From contig MPNW01000482.1 in assembly GCA_011800805.1 (NCBI GenBank), forward strand, positions 42,391 through 85,767: a stretch of 43,377 nt of DNA. Reading direction: 5' to 3'. The notes below the pieces were generated by a model. It was given only the letters and a program-made list of their open reading frames with translations, was not told the origin of the DNA and ran no database searches. Shown piece after piece: positions 23,190 through 33,642 of this stretch (the stretch's first letter is position 1; each line of letters starts with the position of its first letter). The position numbers and the translations under genes are program-made. The stretch is from Hirudo medicinalis (taxonomy: Eukaryota; Annelida; Clitellata; Hirudinida; Hirudinidae).

Positions 23190-26100
23190 TAATAATTTGT
23201 ATAGAATTTGCCTTAAACATGTAAATATCATGTAAATTTTAGGAGGCAAACCAGTGCCACGAATGCCTGAACGACAAGGACGGTCCTTACTGTGTTGGAA
23301 AATGTCCAGAAGGGTTAGTTGGCGCACGTTAAATATTCATGCCATTCATTTGCTTTGATAATTTATTCCTCAAAGATGATTAGCGTGCAACGATCGTTCG
23401 TTGTTGAAATATCGATTGATCACTCGGTGCTGTAGAATGTAGTGGTTGAAAGTTAGCTGATTGGCATGAAGTTACTTTAAATGTTCGGTCAGTTGAGTTG
23501 AGTGACGTTGAAACGCAGAAGTCGAACTTGCAAGAGGGGATCCTTACGAAGAGAGAAGAATGGTTTTGAGAAATCTAAGATGATGATGATGATGATGATG
23601 TTGAAGAATTCGCCCTGAAGTCGCTCACCTTCGTCTGAGCTTTGAATGAAATTCGAATTTGAAAATTGTTGTTTGATTGTGTTGATAACTCAAATAATGA
23701 AGTCGATTCTTTCCTCCGATGACTCTTTGTTTTTATTGTAAGAAAGTATTTTATTATAAGAAGGTATTTTATTATAAGAAGGTATTTTATTGTAAGAAAG
23801 TATTTTATTGTAAGAAGGTATTTTATTGTAAGAAAGTATTTTATTGTAAGAAGATATTTTATCATAAGAAGGTATTACAGCCTCGCATCTGTGGTTTGTG
23901 GTTTGTGTTGTGCAGTTGTATCGTCTTTACATAGATCACTAAAACACTTTAAACGCTTTTAAGTGTTTAACACTTGTGTAAGTCTATTCATCGTATTTTC
24001 AAAGATATAGGTTTTGTCAAAGTTCCAACACTCGAATGTATCTGTGTGTGATCGTGCATCGTCGACTCATTTTGATAATTACACATGCACACGACATCAT
24101 CAGGATTGAGAAAAGCTAAAACAATTTTCAGTTAATGTTTGTATTCTGGTTTAGTCGATGCTAATCAATGTTGAGCTGAATAGTTTATTGTGTTGGTAAT
24201 GATCCTGGAGGTTGGTGATGATATTGTTGGTAGCAATAATGACTTGAATTGATAAATTAGCAATGTTAAACATTTAATGTGCCTTGTTTGTTGGAAACTG
24301 TGATTCAAGGAATAGTTTGATAATGATATCAGGGTTAGCCCTAACTAGGTTAGGTTATGTAGAACAATATATCATTGTCTAAGTTATCGTCACGTTGGGT
24401 AAGATGTTGATGTTACTGAATGTTTGTCTTTTGATCTCCGACCGCAGCAAGTATTCCGATAAGTCGAAGAGCTGTCGGAACTGCAGCAGCAGTTGCATTG
24501 GCGGGTGTACGGGGCCCGAGAACATCGAGGGACCCAACGGTTGCAATGGTTGTCATCTGATCGTTCTCGACGAAACGGGCACCAATCAGGTCGAGTGTCT
24601 GCCCGCCAAATCCGAATGCCCTGCTGGATATTACACGCACAGGAGCAAGGTGGGGATTACGATGATGATTATTATGCATTGCATAACTATTACCATCTCA
24701 TTAGCTGATCGTGTAAATCCTCTCTCATCGTCGTCTCCAGCAATGCTTAGCGTGCCACTCTGAATGCACCAAGTGCTACGGAAAGGGGCCGACAAATTGC
24801 GACACGGACACCTGCAGGAATGCCGTCTACGATGACAAATGTGTTGAGAAATGTCCGGGCGATTACTTCACAGACGGGTCACACTCCCCACCGAGGTGAG
24901 AAAATCGGCATTGTTTATGGTAGCGAGACATCCATATTAGAGCTTAAGAGATCTACCGCACCAAAAATGTAAATGTAGTTCATTTATATAGCGCATAGCG
25001 TCAGAGGTGCTTTTTGTTAACCATTTATATAGCGCTCCTTCCCAAGGGCACTTGCGGCAGTGCAGGCTGGGTTTCGAACACGACACACTAAGACCGTTGC
25101 CATTACAGCCGTATGCAGGAACGTAATCCATTTGGCCAACCTGAACGCCTACTTAACTTATTTGAAGCTAACTCGCTCTGTTGATGGGTAATGTTTCTCT
25201 TGCAGGTGTCAGGAATGTCACAGACAATGCCTCACCTGCCATGGTTGGACGTCTTCGGATTGCCACAGCTGCCGTGTTCTCAAAGTTTATCTGAACTACG
25301 ACGACAGGGAGAAAGATGGCCGAGTAGGTTTTCTCGAGAATCTTGCTTAATGATTTACTTCACACTTGTTAGTTTGCTTGCATTGATTCATCTATTGTTT
25401 TGCTTTAATATTCAATATTAATATTTAATATGTTGCCATCATATTCATCAAAATGAAGAAGTTCAGACTTTGTGGTGAAATGCCGTTCGCTAATGCTTGC
25501 AGTTCAATTGCACCGATGCGTGCCCTTCTTGGGCCCCCTTCAAAACCCAGGAGGACGTCGGCGGCTCCTTCAACACCATCTGCGTGTCCAGTGAACATGC
25601 CAGCGAAGGAATGGTTTCTCAAAAGTAGGCTGATGTGGTGATTTTAATGGAGGCATCGATGAAAAGTTGAAAATATTTTTCTGGTCCCCAGGAAGTCTAA
25701 TGCTGGTCTCATAGTGGGGCTGATTGTGGGTGCCCTGGTTTTACTGGCTCTCATCGCAGTCCTCATCTTCTTCCTGAGGAGGCAGAGGGCTCGATGGGAA
25801 CTCGAAAAGACCAAAATGGAGGCAAAGATAGGTGGATTTGATGACGAAACTGAGGTTAGACAGTCATTCAATTGACCAGGCATTAATTGAAATCCTAAGT
25901 TATATTTTTGTTTGTGATTGATAATAATTATGGAATAATTATCATAAAATGATTCTTGTAATGGCCACATCAACTTATACTTTAAGAAGTAATGAGGTTG
26001 ATGTTATTAAAATTGAATACCAATCTCTTTAGCCATTGGCTCTAACTGGAGCAGCCCCAGACAAGGCCCAATTAAGAATCATTAGGGAGTCTGAAATCAG

Positions 26101-28687
26101 GAAGGAGGAAGTGATTGGATCAGGAGCTTTTGGAACTGTGCACAAGGTAATTAACACAAGCTTTCCTTATCAACCATTTGCCTATGATGGCTGCATTGCT
26201 TTATGTTTGTAAAAGAATATACAAATCAAATAATTAGGACTGATATTAAAAATTCATTGGAATAATGAGTAATGGAGTAATGAGCCTTGATTAATTTTTT
26301 TTCTTTTCTTTGTCCAATCCTTAGGGCGTGTGGGTTCCGGCAGGGGAGAACGTGCGTATCCCCGTGGCCATCAAGGTTCTCAACGAGGGAACGAGCGCTT
26401 CTCAGAACAAGGAACTCTTGGACGAAGCAAGGATCATGGCCTCCGTCGATCATCCGAACTGCGTCAGGATCTCGGCCATATGCATGACCAATCCGATCCA
26501 GCTGATCACTCCGCTCATGCCGTTCGGATCGCTGCTCGACTACGTCCGAAAAAACAAGAACTGCATCGGATCGAGATCTCTCCTCAGGTGGACGACTCAG
26601 ATTGCAAAAGGAATGAAGTACCTCGAAGACAGAGGCATTGTTCACAGAGATCTGGCAGCTAGAAACGTTCTGGTGAGAAATGCCAATCATGTGAGGATCA
26701 CAGACTTCGGACTCTCAAAGCTTCTGGATGTTGACCAAAGCCAGGTCAAAGCCAAGGATGAGAAAGTGAGATGAAGCTTTTCATTATAATAATGATAATG
26801 ATGATTAATGTTATTACTGTTATGAATTTACTCATTTAACAGTTGCCTATCAAGTGGATGGCCATTGAGTCGATCCGTCACAGGATATTCACCCACAAGA
26901 GCGACGTCTGGAGTTACGGCGTCACCATCTGGGAGCTCTTCACCTATGGCCAAAGACCATACGAATTCTTATCGGCCGTGGACGTCTTGGAGACCCTGGA
27001 GAAGGGAGAGAGGCTTTCTCAGCCAGAAATGTGCACCATCGATGTTTACATGATCATGATCAAGTGCTGGATGGTTGATGCAGCCAGCAGACCAAACTTC
27101 CAGGAATTGATTGAGGAATTCACAAAGATGAGCAAGGATCCTGGCAGGTACCTCGTCATACAGGGCGACCAGTTCATGAAACTGCCGGTCCAGAATATCG
27201 ACACCAAGGACCTCGTGAGAGACGACGGGCCCGAAGAAATCATATCCGCGGAGGACTACTACCTCCAACCGGTCGAACCGAGCAGTTCTGATGGAAAGAG
27301 AGTTGATGGAAACAACTACGTCAACACCCCAAAACCAAAACCTTCGCAAGGAGACGCCTCCTCTTGTAACCTCAAAAAAGGCAAGGACGGGGGGTCATCC
27401 AGTCAACTGGAGGGCAACAGGTACACCACCGACCCGACGGAAAAAAACACAGGGGGCCATCAAGACTACCTAGGCGAAGGAAAGGAACTCGACGTTGAAA
27501 TAGTCCCATCTTCTGACCATGAGCCGCTCGCTGCTCTTGTCGTTGAGGACAAGTGGAAGCAGCAGAAGGGTGAGTGCTCGACCCACCATGGCTGGACTTA
27601 AGTGATCATGTTGACAATAGCTGACCTAGATAAAAGTGTTGAAGGCATTTTTAAGGATCACCATCGTTATCATCGTTACAGCATTTATTTCATCGTGATT
27701 ACTCAATTTTTTACAGTGTAAAGCCATTTAGGTGAGATATACACACCAAATCATGAAATGCTGGCATGTTCGACAGTGGCATGCTGTTTTTTTCTGTGTG
27801 TTGGTGTGCGCATGGTTTAGACTATTTTTGTCTGTTTGGAGAATTTTCCGACAAACAGGCTTAGAATATCTTCCATAATAATGGCCTGATATCTGCTTCA
27901 TAAATTTAAATGCAAGAATTTTTCTTTTAACCATCATAATTAGCTTAAATTCAGTGTTTATTGTTTGGCATTTTCAGAGGATTACCTTTCTGCATGAGGT
28001 TGTAATGGCAACAAGGTGTCATGTTTGCAACCTATTTTGAACTGCTATGTGTTATATCCTGTATTGCACTGTAATACTATTGTACGTGTTTGGTTTGTGA
28101 AAAGCATCTCGGACGATATTCGTGCGGCAATATGTTAATGAACTATGTTTACATTTACATTATTAACTTTGTTAGCTACTCCAACAAAAGCTTCTGAGTA
28201 ATGGCATGATACTGAACTGCTTAACCTATCATTATGTTATCTTTTAGATTTTTGCATGTAGAATGCTTGCATCAACATTAAGACACAATTTTGTTGCCAG
28301 TTTTGGTTTAACAGTTTTTAATTAACGTTGTAACATTACAACTATTCATTTATCGTTACTATCTTTTCAGGTTCAGCATCATCATTATTTGCACTTGGGA
28401 GAGAAAAGTTGGCAACTGATAAGAAGCAACGGAACGAGTTGGGCAGCTCTGAGTATCTGAAAATGTCAAGACCACACCCCGAGGAGGACAAGAGGGCCAT
28501 GCTGGCTGAGTTTGAAGATGACACCATCGACGATGACGACTACCTGACCAGCATCGAACCTCTCAACCAAGCTCCTCAGTCTTATGATTATTACAATGTC
28601 GAAAGCAGGATCCCGGGCAAGCCCGACTACCTTAACGTCGATGTCAAAAGTAAAAGCAACAAAAACCGAGGGGTGTCCAACGTGTGA
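20647..28687 (+). CDS. Egfr: EGF-receptor/ErbB-family receptor tyrosine kinase (5' exons missing)
   Basis: Seventeen exons join in one frame (1155 residues): 20647-20765, 20906-21047, 21127-21228, 21349-21457, 21780-21935, 22172-22371, 22520-22731, 23243-23313, 24448-24649, 24741-24895, 25206-25323, 25503-25624, 25692-25854, 26033-26146, 26325-26765, 26843-27569, 28371-28687. Every junction is GT-AG and phase-matched. In order: furin-like cysteine-rich domain (CGGRCFG, DWNQCC, CAGGCTG), second L domain ([23 protein letters not shown]), further cysteine-rich repeats, a transmembrane segment after [10 protein letters not shown], then a tyrosine kinase with GSGAFG, VAIK (Lys at 26373), HRDLAARN (Asp at 26649), DFG (26703) and PIKWMA. 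The tail holds many tyrosines. Kinase identity to EGFR is obvious ([17 protein letters not shown]). In the cell: plasma-membrane receptor for EGF-like ligands, signalling to Ras/MAPK and PI3K. Missing: signal peptide and L1 domain. Confidence 0.95.
23133..23190. repeat. (AAT)n microsatellite in an EGFR intron
   Basis: About fifteen aat triplets preceded by gat triplets, 50 bases before the exon at 23243. Confidence 0.85.
23738..23876. repeat. 18-bp tandem repeat in an EGFR intron
   Basis: Eight tandem copies of an 18-base unit, taagaaggtattttattg, varying at two or three positions. Because 18 is a multiple of three, both strands stay open, but the strings are not proteins. Confidence 0.92.
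24965..25134 (-). mobile_element. SINE- or MITE-like interspersed repeat in an EGFR intron
   Basis: Contains two direct copies of catttatatagcgc (24981-24994 and 25022-25035), a text known from dispersed short elements in many marine and freshwater invertebrates, followed by a tRNA-like segment with a B-box resemblance (gggtttcgaac at 25069-25079) and a tRNA-arm-like run to about 25115. Orientation is uncertain. Reads as a decayed tRNA-derived element; no coding capacity. Confidence 0.55.
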
Positions 28688-29815
28688 TTCTCTGACTAGA
28701 AATCGTTTCTTTCTTGTTTAGCCAAACGACAGTGAGGCAATAGTGATGATGTTGATTAGCAAAGTGGCTTTGAGTTTTTTGGCATTGCCGACAACTCGAT
28801 ACATTACGATTCCCAACATTGGTATAATCTTTATTTTTGCTCAGTTATTCTTGTGCATTTGAAAGTGACAATTATGAGCGACTTATATTCTCAGCTACCA
28901 TTCAAAGAGTCATTTTGGAGCATGTATTTGATGCCTTTTTTCACACCAGAGAAACTTATTTTTAATGAACTTACGATTGAACTTTGGCAGGACTTCTCGT
29001 TATTATTTTGAGCTTTTAATTATAAAGATTAATGCAAAAATTAATTTGTCACCACCAATGTTATTTGCATTCTTATTTTTTATCTGGTTTACGTCGTGCT
29101 TGCAAAAGACATTCAGTAAGATATGTTGAAATGCATCTTTCATCCTGCCAACCAATATATTTAGAGCTTATTCATCAAGCTTGGTCTTAAATGAACCTCT
29201 TCAATGCACAAATGTGCCTGTTTTTAACCTTATTAATTTACCTTTGTATTTGTCGTTTTGGCACGCTTCTCATTTGTAAATTATGTGATTGCTATCTATT
29301 TTCTGCTTTTATGATTTCATGATTTTCAATTTAATTTATTTGGAGCAAAATTTGTCAGAAGACTCAGTAACGTTTAAAGCCATTTTGACAATGGAACGGG
29401 CAACCTAAATCAAGCATCATGATAAAATGGATAGTTAAACTTGCAAAGAATGAAATTTTTCAACAGATTAATTACAGCTGTTTGGCAATGTAAGCTCATA
29501 AGGAGATGGTTAAACTTCGAATTGGTGGAATGAAAAATAACAAGTTTCCTTTTGGAAAACTGGACATTAGGGTTATTCTGGCGAGACTGGAATTGAACAT
29601 CGGTGCAACAGGAGGTAAACTTTCACTGTGTTATGGGATCTGTGTTACAGTTTGTGCCTATAGCTTCGGCTATTTTAAACGCCTAATTTAAAAATTAAAA
29701 TAATTGAATGATAAATCAATTACAATGAATCTATTCTGAATATGTTTAATATGTCGGATTATTTTTTATCTCGAGCCATATCAAATTAAGTTTGTATTTA
29801 CTTTTAAACGTAGAC
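28688..29815 (+). other. EGFR 3' UTR and TFIIIA upstream region
   Basis: No certain exon. The left part is presumably EGFR 3' UTR; I see no clean AATAAA nearby, only variants. The right part contains a possible extra 5' exon for TFIIIA (29506-29614), listed separately. Confidence 0.5.
29506..29614 (+). CDS. Possible alternative 5' coding exon of TFIIIA
   Basis: An ATG at 29506 opens a frame that reaches a donor (caggag|gtaaac) at 29614 in phase 1. A plausible acceptor (aaacgtag|ac) lies two bases before the TFIIIA ATG at 29816, and joining the two keeps frame through that ATG. This would add about 37 residues (starting MVKLRIGGMKNNKF) to TFIIIA. No family match; it may equally be a non-coding 5' UTR exon. 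Confidence 0.3.
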
Positions 29816-32445
29816 ATGAGCGAATCACATGTATCTGGTGGAAATTTTTGCGAACTCGATTCGTTAGACGAAATTTCTGATGGAGAGTACGGACTTTCCA
29901 AAGACAAAGTACACATTTGTACTTTTGAGGAATGTGACAAAACATTCACTCGCCTCGATCGCTTAATCCAACACCAGCGCATTCATACAGGCGAGGTGCT
30001 GATCCAATTTGATGATTGAAGAGGCTTACTATAACAACTTAAACATAAGCTACCAGTTTTAGTCAATTTTTAAATTTTTAGTTGTAGGACGATTTTTTGA
30101 GGCGAAGGTAATACTAAAAATTTGTATTTTGCGATGCAACAGCGTCCCTATGTTTGCCCTGAGGAAAGCTGTTCCAAATCTTACACACGTTCCAGCCATC
30201 TGAAGAGACATGTGACTCAAAGTCACGGTAACATTAGAACGCCGGCCGACGTAATCGTGTAAGTTAATTATAGTGTTTTTAATGTGGGAAGTCGTATTAT
30301 CATCAATTCTTTTTACAGATATAGATGGAATTTGTTGGAATCGATAGTTGAATATTTACTGATTTTAGGAAAGAAATCATATCAATGGTTGATTTGATTA
30401 ACTTCACTCTGTCTTTCAGATGCCAAGTTGAGGGATGCTACAAAACATTTGTATCTAAAGACAATCTTAAAAGACACATGGTCACTTTACATGAAGAGTT
30501 GTCAAAAAAGTATCTGGTAAGAGAGCAGCAAAGTGTTCATTTAAAAAGTTTAAAACTCAAAGGGTAGGATAAAAAATGAAAAAGGACAATTTTTATAGTT
30601 TTTTATGTGTTTGATTTTATTGTTAATTTATTTTATTATTAGAAAAGTTTGTTATTTGGAAATATGGAATTTACCAAACATTACCACAGTGCAACACGAA
30701 CCTTAAAGTAATGGTTTTCCTTTAGTGTAAAGCCAGCGGTTGTGGGGAAACTTTTTCAAAGAGGTTTCAATTGAGGGCACATGAATACGAGCATCTGGGT
30801 GTTGAGAAGTTTCAGTAAGAATGAATGAATAATATTTGAATAAAGCCACATTCTCTGCATTTATTTCTCGATGATTTCACACATCAACTATTTCACATGT
30901 TTTTAAATTATCAGACTTGGTGCATTTTAATCCGTTTTGAATGAAATCATTGAAAATTGATTCTCTCGACACGACTAATAATTCCTTGTTTTTGTTTTCT
31001 TTCTGAATGTGGGTGTCACATTGAAAACTGCTGCAAAAAGTTCAAGCAAAAGAGCCATCTTTTGCGTCATTTGAAATCTCACGAGGGTAACTGTTGTCCG
31101 ACTTTGTTTGAATTCTAGCTAAATTTGTATTTTAATTGTTTAAATGTTTTTTTAAGATTTCAATTTATTTACTGGCAATTGCAATGTGTTTTTAACTTGA
31201 ATTAAAACAAAGTTAAACACTTTGGATATTGCTATATAAAAGAGCATTTATTTATTTGCCAATGTTGCACTACAATGTTATTTGCATTCCTTAAGTGCTC
31301 TCGTCATGCTTAACTGAGCCGGTGAATTGTTTATCTAAAAGTGTAACCAAATTGAAACAGGTTATCAATGCGATGTTGTCTCCTGCGGCTTGTCCTTCAA
31401 CAAGTGGTCTCTGCTGAGAAGGCACAAGGCTCGTGAACATAAGAGTTTGTACTTCTTCATTTCTGTGACTCTTCCTTATGTGTAGCAGTGACAATGTTGT
31501 GAATTAATTCAAATGTTGGAAGATGTAAATGTTCAGAGATAGAATTTCTCTTGAATATAACATTATTATAAACAATTACTTGAATCACTTGCAGACATTC
31601 ACAAGCAAGACTTGAACTCGTCACTGGAGACAGGTTCCCATCAAAATCCCCAACTCAAAATCACCGAGGCCTACCCCTGCGAGCATGAAGGATGCACTCG
31701 AACGTATACAAAATACAGCAACCTTAAGCACCACATCAAAGTCTGCCACGAGAAATCCTCTGACTTCCGATGTGACGCAAAAGATTGTGGAAAAACATTT
31801 GCATCGAAGGTTTGTTGGAGATTGCTAGTTGCATTGCAGCTAATAATAACCTTTAACAAATATTACCAACTGAAAGAGTTATGATAATATTGTTAAGATA
31901 AAATATTGGTTTTTCATTTTCTTTCTCTTTTTTTTTTCATAAAGCAAAAGTTGCAAAGCCACAAGAAGATGCATGAAATGTCCACAAATGAAGCAAAAGT
32001 TAAGGTGTCATTAGATGCTTTATTGTTGTATGCTATTTTATTATCTTTGGTTCAGTAGATTCGATTGAAAAATTGTCATTCGTAATATGATTACATTTCT
32101 ATTCATTATTCCTCATTATATATAATGTATAACCGAACTGCATCAAGTTAGATTTTATTACAAAGTGATTATTTTCTCATCCAGAAAGACCCAAGACTCC
32201 TGCAGCACATCCCACCCACCAAAGAATTCAAACTTTCAGATATCTGCGAGAGCTTCAAGAATCTCCAGAGCCCTTTTGTGGCTTTGGAACGAGTTTCATG
32301 GCCCTTCAATTCCGTTGTGAGACTCTTAAGTCACGAGCGGCAAGAAGCCGAGAAGTCAAAACGGCTGAACCGAAAAATCAAAAAAAATTTAGGCCTCCCC
32401 ATGCTATCAGAAAAAATTGATTCTGGATCCGAAATTGGTCATTAA
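29816..32445 (+). CDS. GTF3A: Transcription factor IIIA (C2H2 zinc-finger protein)
   Basis: Nine exons joined in frame give 391 residues: 29816-29995, 30143-30258, 30420-30516, 30726-30814, 31013-31086, 31361-31444, 31595-31809, 31945-32004, 32185-32445. Eight C-x4-C fingers in TFIIIA style follow a short acidic N-terminus: CTFEECDKTF, CPEESCSKSY, CQVEGCYKTF, CKASGCGETF, CHIENCCKKF, CDVVSCGLSF, CEHEGCTRTY, CDAKDCGKTF. Exons tend to hold one finger each. A Lys-rich C-terminus (SKRLNRKIKKN) follows. TFIIIA binds the internal control region of 5S rRNA genes and recruits TFIIIC/TFIIIB; it also binds 5S RNA. Oddities: no finger equivalent to number 7, and the exon at 31013 lacks an AG acceptor. 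Spacing to EGFR is 1.1 kb. A generic C2H2 factor is the alternative, but the finger spacing and order favour TFIIIA. Confidence 0.85.
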
Positions 32446-33642
32446 ATATATGTAGCACCTAACCCTAAACATTCATAAGTTTTCATTGAAATCATTTAAT
32501 AGGAAAATTGAATTTCTTCTTTTTTTTTTGATAGTTTTTAGTCTTAGCTTTTGAGTCTGAGCCTGGGAGTAAGTTGGCGAGCACGAATGAGATCCGAGCC
32601 GCTATTGGACGTGTTTTTCAATTATCAATCACGCATTGTCGCTCAAGCTAGGTGAACATATTATCGTTCGCAGATACGTCGCCGAAATAAAATTTCGGGG
32701 TGTTCACGCATCGTTTTGCATAAAATGTGATGCAATAAGATGTTTTTCGTTATCCAAATGTCTTCGCAAACCGTCTTCAATGTTTATGTGTTCATACCGA
32801 TCAATCTATTCGAAAAAAGTTGAAAAGACTGACATTATGTCTGTTAAGTCTCCATTAATCTGGAGAACTTCGACTTATTTTAAGCCCCTCTCAGCCACCT
32901 CGCGTCAAGAGGCTTCAAGCCACGACCATTACTTCCAATTAATTTTGAGAACTCCAATAATATAAGACTGCTCGAGAGGTCACATCCAGCTGGTATTTCC
33001 ATTACATCCATACAACAATTACGTACTAGAGCCCCATTTCTTCCTGCTCTCTATTCTCGTTTGATTTATTATCGATATCAAAAAGAAAAATGTAAAATAG
33101 AAATATTCGAAGAGTTTTGGCCATTATTGTCATTTTCTTACTTAAACATTTAAATAACATATTTATGCTTTTTTGCATATATTTCTAATCTTTAAAGTTC
33201 CTTTTCAACACAAGAAGTTCTTTGGCTGAGTTGTCATTATCTTTATTATTGTCGGGTTCATAACGACAACAAATAAAACTGTGTCATTGACAAAGATTTG
33301 TTTATAAAATTGTTTTTTACAGAACTAAATAAACAGTATATTTAAAGTCTAGTAAACTGTAGTCAGGAATTTCTTGGTATTCGGTATTATAGAATTTGTT
33401 TTACATTTAGAATCCAAATATGAGAATAAAGGCGAAAAAGTTTCTTTATAAATTTTGATCAAGGCAAGGCCTGAAAAATAAATAAATTTAAGAATTATTT
33501 GAGCTTTGTTTGCACCTTTAATTTCAGGGAATTTTTAAAAACTTATTTAAAATTCATTTTCTATGTTTACGGGATAGCTACTTCAGGCTCTTTTGGATTT
33601 CATCATTACGTGGAGAAGTTTCAGTATCTTTATTGATTCAAC
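32446..33642. other. Intergenic region TFIIIA to THAP/zinc-finger gene
   Basis: Starts with TFIIIA 3' UTR (AATAAA at about 32687). A unique open frame (32636-32965) of 109 codons has no recognisable domain and no supporting signals; I do not call it. The last 200 bases are the likely promoter and 5' UTR of the next gene. Confidence 0.5.

Noticed and set aside
23575..23934. Regular repeats that might suggest a CRISPR-like array or a repeat protein
   Set aside because: The 18-bp units are contiguous without unique spacers, and the setting is a eukaryotic intron.
25046..25120. Candidate tRNA gene
   Set aside because: Only a B-box-like gggtttcgaac and loose arm similarity; no full cloverleaf or A box. 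Better explained as a SINE-type remnant.
27728..27937. 69-codon minus-strand ORF in the last EGFR intron
   Set aside because: Shadow frame with no domain and no conserved features.
1163..28687. SOCS-like gene and EGFR as a functional cluster
   Set aside because: SOCS proteins do regulate receptor tyrosine kinases, but linkage 8 kb apart with an unrelated minus-strand gene between them is not evidence of co-regulation.
32636..32965. 109-codon plus-strand ORF between TFIIIA and the THAP gene
   Set aside because: No recognisable domain, no start or splice support; the sequence looks like UTR or promoter.
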